A stretch of DNA of 64,000 nucleotides from an uncultured Dokdonia sp. (GCF_947492535.1 NZ_CANLNH010000005.1:1-64000); one strand, 5' to 3'. Positions 16,278 through 26,734 are shown, numbered from the stretch's first letter. Translations and numbers: made by a program. The notes: generated by a model not told the origin, from the sequence alone.

Positions 16278-18824
16278 CTAGAATATCCCACCGCCTTCTT
16301 TCTCGTCATTATCACGACGCTTTCTAGATTTAGCACGGTATTTATTACTTCCTAAACGAAGTGATAAGGCTGCATTAATCGTATTACTCTCCCAGTTAAA
16401 TTGTATGTTCTGATTAAATGGACGCGTTCCTGTACCTTGAAACTTCATGGTATTAAAGATGTCATTATAATTCAAACTTGCCGTTGCTTTTCCTTTCCAG
16501 AAATTATAACGCGCTCCAATATTGGTCATAAACATCGGGTCTACTTCAAATTGGATGTTTTCGTTAGCACCTCTGTATAAAATGAAAGCAGAGAAGGTCA
16601 GTTTTTTTGTAGCCTTAAAGTTGTTGAATACTCTAAAGTTCCAAACCACATTGTCTATTTCAAAGTTATTGCTTACAATATCAGTTACTGTTGGGTTTTC
16701 TATAGTAGGATCTACTGTTTCTGCAAAAGACTGTTGTGTTTGAGAAAACACATCAAAACTTGCATTAAAACTCCACCAACTTAATGGTTTATAATTCGCT
16801 GAGATCTCCAAACCGTATGATGAGGTGTCATCAAAGTTGTCATTGGTAAAAATCAAACTATTTAAATTCGGATCTGTACGATTGTATAATAATGCTTGGT
16901 TGATTAAATCAGATACCGATCGGTAAAATACACCTGTGGTAATAGATCCTTTCTCAAGATTACGTGTATAGTTTACCTCTAGTGAATTTGTAAACTGTGG
17001 AATTAATGACGGATTTCCAAATGCCGAAATAAGCGGTGTGCTAAACTCTCTAATTGGGTTCACTTGCCCAATACCTGGACGATCTACACGACGACTATAA
17101 CTAAACTGATATTGGTTCTTTTCAGATGGATTATAGGTAATAAATGCCGATGGGTATAACTGCGTATAGTCATTTCCGAAGTTACGTAATACACTGTTTC
17201 CATCACGAAATACATTTACAGAAGGATCTGTGTCAAAGTTTGATAAATCATCCGTAACGACACCCTCCTGAAAGGTTTCTCGTGTATCTGCAGTTACGTC
17301 TACAGATTCAAAACGAAGCCCAAACTGTGCAGACCATTTTTCCCACTTCTTATTTACAGAGGTATATAGTGAGTAAATATCTCTTGAATACTCAAAATTG
17401 GTCGTAGGTGCATTGATAAATGTAGTAGGATCTGTCGATAAGTTAAATGGATTGATCACAAACTGATCTGTAGATCGACCTATTTCAGAATCAAATAAAC
17501 GAGCCTGTGCACCAGCTTCTAATTTTAATGTTTCCGAAATAGGATTTACATAATCTAAATTGATCGTTGTTCTATTACGTTCTGTGTCTATAAAGTCTAC
17601 AAAATCTTGTGCTACATTTTGACCATCAAAAAGAAAGAGTCCGTTTTCATCGGCATCAAAGATATTGTGATCTACTTCTAATTCTATAGAGCTCCCTTCT
17701 TTGGCAAGTTCTAGTTTATAATCAATATTATATTGTTGTGATGTATTGTCATTTCGGTTATCAAATAGCTGACTTACATCATTGGCATCTGTAGGAAAAT
17801 CTACGATAGTTGTTCCAGTGACAAATCCATTAAATAAATTCTGATTGGTAAAAACAGATAGAGTGTTTTTATCATTGATATAATAATCCAATCCTACTTT
17901 AAATAGATTGGAGTTACTATCATCAAAGAAGTCAAAATCTTGAAAGATTTGCTCTTGCTCGCGATCTACAAAACCAAAGTTGGCGTTTTTATTGTAGTTA
18001 CCTCCCCAGCTTCCAAATACATTGAATTTCCCATTTCTGTAGTTCACATCTATACCCGTATTCCATTTAGGATTGTCTTGGTAGGTAAATCCTGTATTGA
18101 TATTGACGTTGGTTCCTAGATTAGCATTCTTGTGAAGAATGATATTAATCAATCCGCTCATTCCTTCAGGATTATACTTTGCCGAAGGATTTGTAATTAA
18201 TTCTATTTGTTTGATTGACGTAGAAGGGATTTGTCGTAATAACTGTGCCACAGGCACATTAGATAACTTCCCATCGATCATTACCTGTACATTCTGATTG
18301 CCTCGTAATGATAAATTACCAGATTGTTGATCTACAGTTACAGAAGGAAGATTATTCATAATATCTCCCGCAGTAGGACCTGAGGTTGTTAAATCTTTAC
18401 CTACGGTAATTACCTTACGATCTATCTTTTGTTGAATCGTGGTACGTTCTGCGACAACCGTTACTTCATCTAACCCTGTCGCTTCTTCTTCAAGAGAGAT
18501 AGTTCCTAAATCTATATCTCTGTTTTTACGACTAACACTGATGGGCGCACTATATAATTTATATCCTATAAACTGAATATTTACTGTGTTTTCTCCTTCT
18601 GGAATTCCTTTAATTTCAAACAGACCATTATCGTCTGTAATTCCTCCTGTTATGATTTCGCCAGTTGCGTTCAGTATCGATACAGTAACAAAAGGAAGTG
18701 GTTCTTGTAATTGCTTGTCCAGTACTTTCCCTTTTACGGTTCCTATTTTATCTACTGGATGGGTTGGATTGGCGTAGCTTATACTACCCAATAATAGCAC
18801 AAGTGCTAAAAAGAGTTGTTTCAT
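16278..18824 (-). CDS. Outer-membrane beta-barrel family protein (TonB-dependent receptor-like)
   Basis: Start chosen at ATG 18824, where a signal peptide begins (MKQLFLALVLLLGSISYA); the open frame before it is intergenic. The 848-residue protein has a carboxypeptidase-regulatory-like domain (about 30-120, VKGKVLDKQLQEPLPFVTV), a plug-like domain (about 120-230, GDIMNNLPSVTVDQQSGNLS and VQVMIDGK), then a long beta barrel with repeated aromatic strands, ending in a basic tail after ALSLRLGSNKYR. This is the flavobacterial OMP_b-brl_3 type. Ligand cannot be predicted. No SusD partner is adjacent, so it is not a classic polysaccharide locus. Confidence 0.88.
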   Translation of the reverse strand: MKQLFLALVLLLGSISYANPTHPVDKIGTVKGKVLDKQLQEPLPFVTVSILNATGEIITGGITDDNGLFEIKGIPEGENTVNIQFIGYKLYSAPISVSRKNRDIDLGTISLEEEATGLDEVTVVAERTTIQQKIDRKVITVGKDLTTSGPTAGDIMNNLPSVTVDQQSGNLSLRGNQNVQVMIDGKLSNVPVAQLLRQIPSTSIKQIELITNPSAKYNPEGMSGLINIILHKNANLGTNVNINTGFTYQDNPKWNTGIDVNYRNGKFNVFGSWGGNYNKNANFGFVDREQEQIFQDFDFFDDSNSNLFKVGLDYYINDKNTLSVFTNQNLFNGFVTGTTIVDFPTDANDVSQLFDNRNDNTSQQYNIDYKLELAKEGSSIELEVDHNIFDADENGLFLFDGQNVAQDFVDFIDTERNRTTINLDYVNPISETLKLEAGAQARLFDSEIGRSTDQFVINPFNLSTDPTTFINAPTTNFEYSRDIYSLYTSVNKKWEKWSAQFGLRFESVDVTADTRETFQEGVVTDDLSNFDTDPSVNVFRDGNSVLRNFGNDYTQLYPSAFITYNPSEKNQYQFSYSRRVDRPGIGQVNPIREFSTPLISAFGNPSLIPQFTNSLEVNYTRNLEKGSITTGVFYRSVSDLINQALLYNRTDPNLNSLIFTNDNFDDTSSYGLEISANYKPLSWWSFNASFDVFSQTQQSFAETVDPTIENPTVTDIVSNNFEIDNVVWNFRVFNNFKATKKLTFSAFILYRGANENIQFEVDPMFMTNIGARYNFWKGKATASLNYNDIFNTMKFQGTGTRPFNQNIQFNWESNTINAALSLRLGSNKYRAKSRKRRDNDEKEGGGIF

Positions 18825-19063
18825 TTTCTGATTGAGTTTTGATTGATGAATGTTGTATGTTACACATATTACCTTGTATAACATACTATAATTGCACACA
18901 ACGTCGCAATTATGATAACAAGACGTCTAGTGTGTCCTAAATGTTACGAAGAATTTTGACTTTAACATTTAATTTTATTTTTTTTAAGAGTTAAGGTGTT
19001 CAAGGAATTTACAGTTGGAGTTAATGTCTGTGTAGTAACTATTTGTTATGTAGTTATATATAG

Positions 19064-19090
19064 AAAAAGGGAGACCGTTAAGCCTCCCTT
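19064..19090 (-). terminator. Terminator of the large T9SS protein gene
   Basis: Read on the minus strand, AAGGGAGGCT pairs with the GTCTCCCTT arm and is followed by a T run. It lies about 30 bases after the stop at 19122. Confidence 0.75.
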
Positions 19091-19121
19091 GATCATGATC
19101 TCCAATCTTCCCCCCGAAGAT

Positions 19122-22100
19122 TTACTTAATGATCAGTTTTTGTGTACTCATATTTTCTGTAGATTGAATGCGTAAGAAATACATGCCTTTCGCTAAAGTG
19201 CTCGTATCGATTGATTGTGAATTTTGGAAATTCTCTAATGATATAGTTCGTAGTATTTTTCCATTCATATCTACGATCGTTAGTTCTTGTAATGATGCCT
19301 GACCTGCATAAGTAAGTGTTACCTGATTTGTTGCAGGGTTAGGGTAGAGGTGTACGCTTTCGCGAAAGCGTATATCTTCTATATCCAATACATCACGTTC
19401 TTGGAATACAACTAGGAATCGTTCTGGCTGGATCCCTCTTTGCGTTGTGAAGTGATAGTCATTTTCTTTTAAATTGATGATTTCATTTTCCACCTGATCA
19501 ATCAGAAATACAGGAGTGTTTGTAATAGTAACGCCTTCAAAATGATCAATACTAATGGTGTAGGTTTCTTCTGTTTCTACCGAAGTAGCAAATCCTAAGG
19601 TAAGTTCTATTGCCGTATCAAAAGACTCTCTTCCTTGTATAGCAAGCTGTTCTCCTGTCTCTAAGGTGGTAAATAGAGAAATAAACGTTCCTAAACGAAT
19701 GGTGTCATATCCAGGATCAAAGTCAGGTGTTGCTTGTGGGGTAAAACCAACGGCAGTTTGTGATGTAGCATCTTCATACGCCGTAGTTGTTAGGTTTAAC
19801 CACAGTAAGTCTGTACTGGTATTTTCTGATGTGCGTAAATTATCATTGTTTCCAATGACGCGAATACCATTTGTAAATGTTACGGGTGTATTGCTCATCG
19901 CTTGCGATTGATCTGCTTTAATGGCAAATCCTTGCCCTGAAGACATAAATTGTCCTGGTGCTGTTCCTCCATTGACTGCCGAAATCCCTACCAATGCATT
20001 ACGTACAGAAATATCATTCATAGAGAAGTTGCTAGATCCAAACCCAGGTAAATCTTCTGATGGATTTGTGATATGCTCCCAATAAAATACTTCATTTACA
20101 GCATCATTTGTTGTAATAAACGCATTCACATCAATGGCAGAGGCGTATGGATTTCCCAGTAGGTTATAATTATTGGTTGTTTCTGGACCATTATAATTGA
20201 TAGGTACTGTGATCGTTCCCGAGTGAAGTGTACCTTCATTATAGGTTAAATCATATGTAGCTTCAGGAGAATCAATTTCGGCAGATGGGAATACTAATAA
20301 TCCAATACCTGCCTCTGGTACATCTCTAGTTCCTGTATATTCATCTAAATAATCAAGGTTATCGTCTAGGAAGTTTTCGGCAAACTCAAATTCTGGGAAC
20401 TCCACAAAATCAATAACGAAGGGAACAAAATTGCTAGGGATGATTCCAAAAACAGCACGCGAACTTCCGTATACTTGGTCTCTGCTTTCACCATTCATAG
20501 GACTACTCAATGCAATGAAATTACGCGCTTGAATAGAGGGTGTTGTTTTTGTGACGTTTATAGATCCGTTATTAATAGTAACCGCATCTTCTGCTACTTG
20601 TACAATACTTCCTTCATTAGCAACATTCAGCGTACCTTCTACAGTAATATCAAAGACCGATCGTAAATAAAAACCATCACTTATTGCGACCGTTCGTCCA
20701 GAGGCTATGGTACAACTACAAGCATTGATACTTTCAGGTTCAAAAATGGTGTTGTAATTCCCATTAAATAATGCCGATTTTGTATTGTCTGGAACACCGT
20801 TAGACCAACTATTTCCATCCCATATGGTGCTGTCAGAACAAGGTTGTGGGTCTGTCTCTACAGCTTGTATGGTAAAGTCAAAGGCATTAGAATTAAAAGA
20901 GCTCTTATTTACTCGTAAGAGATAGGAATTACCATTAATGAGTTCAAAGAAGCTTCCGTCGTTATAAAAGCAATCTATTTCTTCTCCAGAACATTCTTCA
21001 TATAATGTAAACCCTTCAGAATTTGCTACAGCAGAAATTTCAACAGTTCCATTTACAGGCATAGTGAAGCTATACCATAAATCTAAATTATCTACACTTG
21101 CAGTGTCGCAAGATGCATCTATACTTTCAGTGGCACCGCGGTTATCTACTGGAATAACAGTAGTAGTTTCTTGGAGCACTTCTATGGGTTGAGGCGCGTC
21201 ACATGCATCATTTGTAGCGGCTTCAAACGCTTGGATAGTAAAACTAACATCTCCAGAGGAGAAAGCTCCTTCGCTTACTCTTAAAATGTAGGTGGTCATT
21301 TCGCTTAAGCTATAAAAATACCCGTCATTGAAAAAACAACCCAATTCTGTTCCTCCACACGCATCAAAAATACTCACCCCTACAGTTGATGCAATATTAG
21401 TGACCCGTACATTCCCATTTACAGGCATGGTAAATTCATACCAGACATCTAGATTATCAGTAGTGGTAAATTCACAGGAAGCATTCATACTCTCTGTTGC
21501 AGCAGCCGTATTGGTTGTATATTCCAATGCTTCTGTTGTATTTACGGTGATTGTTTCTCTGCTTGAACATGCATCATTTGTTGCTCTTTCAAAGGCTTGT
21601 ATATTGAAACTCACATCTCCAGAAGAGAAGGCACCTTCACTTAGTCTAAGAACGTAGGTTGTCATCTCATTTAAATCATAAAAGAATCCATCATTAAAGA
21701 AACATCCTAACTCATTCCCTCCACACATATCAAAAATACTCATACCCACTGATGATGGAATATTGGTGACACGCACATTTCCGTTTACAGGCATGGTAAA
21801 TTCATACCAAACATCTAAATTATCAGTAGTAGCAAATTCACAGGATGCATTAAGACTTTCTGTTGCAGTAGCTGTATTGGTTGTATATTCTAATGCTTCT
21901 GTTGTAGTTACGGTGATGGTTTCTCTGCTTGAGCATGCATCGTTTGTTGCTCTTTCAAAGGCTTGTATATTGAAACTCACATCTCCAGAAGAGAAGGCAC
22001 CTTCACTTAGTCTAAGAACGTAGGTTGTCATCTCATTTAAGTCATAAAAGAATCCATCGTTAAAGAAACATCCTAACTCATTACCTCCACACGTATCAAA

Positions 22101-23108
22101 AATACTCATACCCACTGATGATGGAATATTGGTGACACGCACATTTCCGTTTACAGGCATGGTAAATTCATACCAGACATCTAAGTTATCAGTAGTAGCA
22201 AATTCGCAAGAGGCATTGATGCTTTCTGTTGCAGCAGCTGTGTTGGTTGTATATTCTAATGCTTCTGTTGTAGTTACGGTGATTGTTTCTCTGCTTGAGC
22301 ATGCATCATTTGTTGCTCTTTCAAAGGCTTGTATGTTAAAACTCACATCTCCAGAAGAAAAAGCACCTTCACTTAGTCTAAGAACGTAGGTTGTCATCTC
22401 ATTTAAATCATAAAAGAATCCATCATTAAAGAAACATCCTAACTCATTCCCTCCACACGTATCAAAAATACTCATACCCACTGATGATGGAATATTGGTG
22501 ACACGCACATTTCCGTTTACAGGCATGGTAAATTCATACCAGACATCTAGATTATCTGTAGTAGCAAATTCGCAAGAGGCATCGATGCTTTCTGTTGCAG
22601 TAGCTGTATTGGTTGTATATTCTAATGCTTCTGTTGTATTTACGGTGATTGTTTCTCTACTTGAACATGCATCATTTGTTGCTCTTTCAAAGGCTTGTAT
22701 TCTGAAATTAACAGTACCCGCAGAAGTGCCAACTTCACTGACTCTTAATACATATGTGGTTGTTGCATTTAAATCATATATAAATCCATCATTAAAAAAA
22801 CAGCCGAGTTCATTTCCTCCACAGGTGTCAAAGAGTGTAATACTTACTGTACTTGGAATATTAGTGACACGTACATTTCCATTTACTGGCATGGTAAATT
22901 CATACCACACATCTAGATTGTCTGTACCTACAAATTCACATGAAGTGTCGATACTTTCAGTAGCTGTTGAGGTATCTATCGTGTATTCTGAAAAATCGCT
23001 GGTGGTTACTGTGATGGTTTCTCTATCTATACACTCATCATTAGGTGCTTGTGCATTGATTGTAAATCCCCATAAAATCAATGTTAAAAAGAGTATTGTT
23101 TGTTTCAT
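19122..23108 (-). CDS. Large secreted T9SS protein with tandem PPC-like domains
   Basis: A 1328-residue protein with a signal peptide (MKQTILFLTLILWGFTINAQ). Then come six related modules of about 122 residues, each with NDxC near its start, LDVWYEFTMPVNGNVRV and LGCFFNDGF; they resemble bacterial pre-peptidase C-terminal beta sandwiches. Middle copies are nearly identical in DNA (period 366 bp). A long beta-helix-like region follows (about 750-1240, with ITVEGTLNVANEGS and LLGNPYASAIDV), then a type IX sorting domain opening LYPNPATNQVTL. Probably a surface or adhesive protein. The core palindrome (19353-19372) is translated just before the sorting domain. Confidence 0.9.
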   Translation of the reverse strand: MKQTILFLTLILWGFTINAQAPNDECIDRETITVTTSDFSEYTIDTSTATESIDTSCEFVGTDNLDVWYEFTMPVNGNVRVTNIPSTVSITLFDTCGGNELGCFFNDGFIYDLNATTTYVLRVSEVGTSAGTVNFRIQAFERATNDACSSRETITVNTTEALEYTTNTATATESIDASCEFATTDNLDVWYEFTMPVNGNVRVTNIPSSVGMSIFDTCGGNELGCFFNDGFFYDLNEMTTYVLRLSEGAFSSGDVSFNIQAFERATNDACSSRETITVTTTEALEYTTNTAAATESINASCEFATTDNLDVWYEFTMPVNGNVRVTNIPSSVGMSIFDTCGGNELGCFFNDGFFYDLNEMTTYVLRLSEGAFSSGDVSFNIQAFERATNDACSSRETITVTTTEALEYTTNTATATESLNASCEFATTDNLDVWYEFTMPVNGNVRVTNIPSSVGMSIFDMCGGNELGCFFNDGFFYDLNEMTTYVLRLSEGAFSSGDVSFNIQAFERATNDACSSRETITVNTTEALEYTTNTAAATESMNASCEFTTTDNLDVWYEFTMPVNGNVRVTNIASTVGVSIFDACGGTELGCFFNDGYFYSLSEMTTYILRVSEGAFSSGDVSFTIQAFEAATNDACDAPQPIEVLQETTTVIPVDNRGATESIDASCDTASVDNLDLWYSFTMPVNGTVEISAVANSEGFTLYEECSGEEIDCFYNDGSFFELINGNSYLLRVNKSSFNSNAFDFTIQAVETDPQPCSDSTIWDGNSWSNGVPDNTKSALFNGNYNTIFEPESINACSCTIASGRTVAISDGFYLRSVFDITVEGTLNVANEGSIVQVAEDAVTINNGSINVTKTTPSIQARNFIALSSPMNGESRDQVYGSSRAVFGIIPSNFVPFVIDFVEFPEFEFAENFLDDNLDYLDEYTGTRDVPEAGIGLLVFPSAEIDSPEATYDLTYNEGTLHSGTITVPINYNGPETTNNYNLLGNPYASAIDVNAFITTNDAVNEVFYWEHITNPSEDLPGFGSSNFSMNDISVRNALVGISAVNGGTAPGQFMSSGQGFAIKADQSQAMSNTPVTFTNGIRVIGNNDNLRTSENTSTDLLWLNLTTTAYEDATSQTAVGFTPQATPDFDPGYDTIRLGTFISLFTTLETGEQLAIQGRESFDTAIELTLGFATSVETEETYTISIDHFEGVTITNTPVFLIDQVENEIINLKENDYHFTTQRGIQPERFLVVFQERDVLDIEDIRFRESVHLYPNPATNQVTLTYAGQASLQELTIVDMNGKILRTISLENFQNSQSIDTSTLAKGMYFLRIQSTENMSTQKLIIK
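19353..19372. repeat. Coding copy of the core palindrome (T9SS protein gene)
   Basis: Intact TACGCTTTCGCGAAAGCGTA inside the linker between the body and the sorting domain, read as IRFRESVHLYP. The paralogous gene has a decayed copy at the equivalent place (23591-23607, RDSVTLYP). Confidence 0.9.
21300..22690 (-). repeat. Tandem 366-bp coding repeats
   Basis: Several near-identical units, recognisable by identical blocks recurring at 366-base spacing (for example the blocks around 21763, 22129 and 22495), encode 122-residue PPC-like modules. The high DNA identity implies recent amplification or gene conversion, so copy number may vary between strains. Confidence 0.85.
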
Positions 23109-23302
23109 AATGTTATAATTTGTCGAATTGGTTTTGTTAGTTTAATGGTTGTAAGGGGAGTAGATTATAACACTGCAATATATTTTAGAATGGTTTAAAT
23201 GTTATCTATGAATTCTGTATGTAAGAAAAAATCTATGAATTCATATAGTTTTTTACACAAAGTTATATGTAAGTCAATACGTCTATTTTAAAAATAGCGC
23301 AT

Positions 23303-23334
23303 AAAAAAAGGAGGCCTAAAAGCCTCCTTTTTTT
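23303..23334 (-). terminator. Terminator of the surface-protein operon
   Basis: A 13-bp perfect stem (A7GGAGGC / GCCTCCT7) with a 6-base loop and long T run, 26 bases after the stop at 23360. It closes the 30952-23360 gene series. Confidence 0.85.
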
Positions 23335-23359
23335 CATCGATAGAATCTCACTAAAACAC

Positions 23360-25750
23360 CTATTCAATGATTAGTTTTTGTACTATAGTATCAATATCTG
23401 ACTCGATGTTTAAGAAATACATTCCTTTTGCCAAATCACTGGTTGGGATGACTTGAGCGTTTTGGAAGTTTTCCAGTGATATTGTACGAATAACTTTTCC
23501 ATTTATATCTATAATCGTTATCTTTTGCAGCTGAGCTTGTCCTGCATATCCTAGTGTTACCTGCTGTGTTGCTGGGTTAGGGTAGAGGGTTACGCTGTCG
23601 CGAAAACTAAATTCGTCTGTACTTAATACCTCGCGTTTTTGGAATACCACAGTAAAACGCTCTGGCTGAATACCGCTTGTTGCTGTAAATGAATATCTAT
23701 TCTCATTTAAGTTAGTTGTTGTATTGGTTAGGTTGTCAATTAAATACACCGTTGCGTTTTCAATGTTATTCCCTTCCAAATGATCGATGCTAATGGTGTA
23801 ACTCTCCTCGGTTTCTAACGAAGTAGCAAATCCTAATGCAATTTCTATTTCATCATCAAACGCTTCTCTTCCTTGAATGGATAGTTGTTCTCCTGCTTCT
23901 AGAGTTGTAAATAAAGAGATAAAGGTCCCTAAACGCGGACTATCATACCCAGGATCAAATCCTAGTGTTGCATTGACTGTAAATCCAATACCTGTTTGAG
24001 AAGTAGCTTCTTCATAGGCTTCTGTGGTTAGGTTTAACCAAAGTCTATCGATGTCACTGTTTTCACTATTTCTAAACCCGCCATTATTTCCAGCCACACG
24101 CATACTATTGGTAAATACGACAGGGGTATTAGCGCCGGCCTCTAATTGATCAGCTTTGATTCCAAATCCTTGTCCAGATGGCATAAACTCTCCAGGAGGT
24201 GTACCTCCATTAACGGCAGCTATCCCAAGGAGTGCATTACGTATAGAGATATCATTCATAGAGAAGTTACTGGTTCCAAACCCTGGTAAGTCACCAGTAG
24301 GTATGGTTAAGTGATCCCAATAGTATACTTGATTCACGGCATCATTGGCATTGATAAATTCGGTAACATTAATAGCCGATGCATATGGATTTCCAAGAAG
24401 GTTATAGTTATTAATGGTCGCAGGCCCATTGTAGTTAATAGGTACGCTAATGGTTCCAGAGTTTAACGTCCCTGGGTTCATAGCATTTTGTGTATAGGTA
24501 ATGGTATAAGCACCATCACCTACATTAGGCTCAGGTTGTGGGAATACGAGTTGTCCAATTCCTGCATCAGGTAAAGCAGTACTTCCTGTGACAGGGAGTA
24601 AATAGTCATTATCATCATCCAGGAAGTTTTCAGCACCCATAAATTCTGGGAATGCCATTAAGTCTATATCAAAAGGTACGAAGTTACTTGGGATGATACT
24701 AAATATAGCTCTAGAATTTCCATAGGCTCTGTCTCTAACTTCGGCAGTCACAGGGCTACTCATGGCTACAAAGTTACGATCATCTAAAGTAGGCGTTGTC
24801 TTCGCTACAGAGATGGATCCGTTGTTGATAGTCACGGCACTCTCATCAGTTTGTACCATACTAGCTTCATGAGCCACATCAAGGGTTCCATCGATAGTAA
24901 GATCACCTGTTGTTTGCAAATATCTTCCAGCAGTAACGGTGACAGTAGCAGTTGAGTTAATGGTACATGAACAAGCGACAATATCTGCATCAACAGTAGT
25001 CGTGTTATAATCACTATCAATGACAGCATTCATAGATCCATCAGGCGTTCCATTATCCCATCCCATGTCTGTAAACGTAGTTACAGGCAATCCTACACAT
25101 AATGGAAGTTCAGGGATAGTACAATCAGGTGTGTAATTTAGAATTTGAGTTGGTGGATCAGTGACACAATTGGCATTTTCAAATGCTCCTGTAAATGGGT
25201 CAAATGGTCCACAGGCTGTGAAGAATTGATCATCAAACGGATTGGTGGCATCAAAACACAGATCAGGAGATACCGCAGATGCGCCATCTAAGAATTGCAT
25301 TCTTACGTGTACTAATACCGTAGGGGTATTGGCTACAATATTATCACCTATCATTCCACCACTACCGTTTTGTTGCCAGATAAACGATACTTTAGAATTT
25401 GTAGCATCATTGATGAAGAAATCATTGTAATGATCTCCAAGTACGATAACAAGATCTGGTATGGGTTCAATAGTGGTTTGTCCTCCTAAGATGGTTGTGT
25501 TAGGTCGTTCAAAGGTAATGCTACTAGAACCATTAATAAGCGTTCCAAAGGCAACTGTATTATAATCTAAGAAGAATTGTCCTGATCCTTGAGAGTAGGT
25601 TACATCACTAGTGATTATGACATCTATTTCATAGAAATCGTTCATGCCATCATTAGTGATTTGAGGATTTTCAAAAGAGAGCTCAATGTTTTGAGCGTTG
25701 ATTGTGAACATTGCGCATAGGGCAAAAAGAGTGAGTATACTTTGTTTCAT
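23360..25750 (-). CDS. Secreted T9SS protein with cohesin-like N-terminal domain
   Basis: Start chosen at ATG 25750 (MKQSILTLFALCAMFTINAQ, signal peptide). The frame is open further upstream, but that extension (RDSRPEGERSVKAY) is translation of the composite palindrome repeat. The 796-residue protein begins with a domain of about 170 residues with alternating beta strands (NIELSFENPQITNDGMNDFY onward), perhaps cohesin-like. The rest is a paralogue of the C-terminal half of the 1328-residue protein, including LLGNPYASAINV and a sorting domain opening LYPNPATQQVTL. Likely cell-surface or secreted. It is the last gene of the series and ends at a strong terminator. Confidence 0.88.
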   Translation of the reverse strand: MKQSILTLFALCAMFTINAQNIELSFENPQITNDGMNDFYEIDVIITSDVTYSQGSGQFFLDYNTVAFGTLINGSSSITFERPNTTILGGQTTIEPIPDLVIVLGDHYNDFFINDATNSKVSFIWQQNGSGGMIGDNIVANTPTVLVHVRMQFLDGASAVSPDLCFDATNPFDDQFFTACGPFDPFTGAFENANCVTDPPTQILNYTPDCTIPELPLCVGLPVTTFTDMGWDNGTPDGSMNAVIDSDYNTTTVDADIVACSCTINSTATVTVTAGRYLQTTGDLTIDGTLDVAHEASMVQTDESAVTINNGSISVAKTTPTLDDRNFVAMSSPVTAEVRDRAYGNSRAIFSIIPSNFVPFDIDLMAFPEFMGAENFLDDDNDYLLPVTGSTALPDAGIGQLVFPQPEPNVGDGAYTITYTQNAMNPGTLNSGTISVPINYNGPATINNYNLLGNPYASAINVTEFINANDAVNQVYYWDHLTIPTGDLPGFGTSNFSMNDISIRNALLGIAAVNGGTPPGEFMPSGQGFGIKADQLEAGANTPVVFTNSMRVAGNNGGFRNSENSDIDRLWLNLTTEAYEEATSQTGIGFTVNATLGFDPGYDSPRLGTFISLFTTLEAGEQLSIQGREAFDDEIEIALGFATSLETEESYTISIDHLEGNNIENATVYLIDNLTNTTTNLNENRYSFTATSGIQPERFTVVFQKREVLSTDEFSFRDSVTLYPNPATQQVTLGYAGQAQLQKITIIDINGKVIRTISLENFQNAQVIPTSDLAKGMYFLNIESDIDTIVQKLIIE

Positions 25751-25779
25751 TGTTATTGAATTAGTGGTTTGTGAGCTTT

Positions 25780-25850
25780 TATACGCTTTAACGCTTCGCT
25801 CTCCCTCTGGTCGTGAATCTCGCAAGCTCGATTTCGCGAAAGCGTATATA
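25780..25850. repeat. Composite palindrome repeat (long form)
   Basis: TATACGCTTTAACGCTTCGC opens the element and TTTCGCGAAAGCGTATA closes it, about 71 bp in total. The inner block contains GTGAATCTCGCAAGCTCGA. The same long form occurs at 46575-46643 (inside fmt) and, opposite orientation and with an extra block, at 60645-60733. Here it separates two genes of an apparent operon. Confidence 0.85.
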
Positions 25851-25858
25851 TTTATAAA

Positions 25859-26734
25859 TTAAAATTGCTGTATACGCCCAGCATTGGGTTGAATGATAAG
25901 TGCGATATCTGTGTTGAGAATATTTCCATCCATATTGGCATCAGAACCAGCGTATACATTAATGCCTCCAGAAGCAGAAAGTGCACTAGCTATATCTGTA
26001 TTTAAAATGCTCCCATCAGAATTAACATCTCCTGCATACATCGCAAAAATCCCATTGCCCATAGCTCTTAAAGCGAGTGCTCCTCCAATCACAGCATTGA
26101 TATCTGTACTGAGATCAAGATTTGTTACAGTTTCTGAAAGTGAAACAGTGCTTGCTGTAAGAATACCCAAATGATTGCGATGCCTAACAGCTATATAATA
26201 ATTTCCTGAAGGGCTATTTATTGCCACAGCGGAAGTACCATCGGTAGCGACGATATCTCCGTCACGTTGCAATAATGCCGATTGCGATACCAGTACATTA
26301 GAAGCATCATTTTCATCTCTAAGTTCAATGAGTATCCAATCTACAATGGCATTTGCTCCTGTTGTAGTAAAAACGGAAGGGTCACAAGTAGTGCTGTCAT
26401 AGGGACTTGTTGTTGGAATAAGGATTGAACTAGCAATACGCAAGTCATCTCGCATCAATGATTCTTCTCCAGCATTTGGATTAGTGAATGCGCCTTGTAA
26501 GAATACAATAGGGTGTATACGTATACGTATACGTTGAGGTGCAATAAAACCTTCAGAAATAGAAAGTGTTGCAGTGTTACGTTCGGCGATTTGTACTTCG
26601 CCAATCGTATATAAAATACTGATATTTCCAGCAGCGGTGCTAGCACCGCCACTATCAATACTAAAACGGTCAATGGTCTGAGCAAATACATTGCTCATGA
26701 ATAGTAGTGAGATAAAAATGAATGCTTTTTTCAT
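25859..26734 (-). CDS. Secreted protein with dockerin-like C-terminal repeats
   Basis: A 291-residue protein with a signal peptide (MKKAFIFISLLFMSNVFA). The middle is a beta-rich domain (about 60-210). Near the end are two calcium-loop-like repeats, GDVNSDGSILNTDIASAL and SDANMDGNILNTDIALI, which match the dockerin/EF-hand pattern. There is no type IX sorting domain. Its ATG overlaps the stop of the upstream fibre gene (ATGA), showing translational coupling. The upstream neighbours are surface fibres and the downstream one has a cohesin-like domain, so a non-covalent surface assembly is possible; that is inference. A hexanucleotide run at 26515-26533 encodes RIRIRI. Confidence 0.8.
   Translation of the reverse strand: MKKAFIFISLLFMSNVFAQTIDRFSIDSGGASTAAGNISILYTIGEVQIAERNTATLSISEGFIAPQRIRIRIHPIVFLQGAFTNPNAGEESLMRDDLRIASSILIPTTSPYDSTTCDPSVFTTTGANAIVDWILIELRDENDASNVLVSQSALLQRDGDIVATDGTSAVAINSPSGNYYIAVRHRNHLGILTASTVSLSETVTNLDLSTDINAVIGGALALRAMGNGIFAMYAGDVNSDGSILNTDIASALSASGGINVYAGSDANMDGNILNTDIALIIQPNAGRIQQF

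Noticed and set aside
21328-23118. Long open frames on the plus strand opposite the large T9SS gene
   Set aside because: They recur with the 366-bp period of the coding repeats on the other strand and contain no domain; they are shadows of the repeated gene.
25751-25825. N-terminal extension of the 23360-25750 gene (RDSRPEGERSVKAY)
   Set aside because: The extension is a composite palindrome repeat, and a typical signal peptide begins at ATG 25750.
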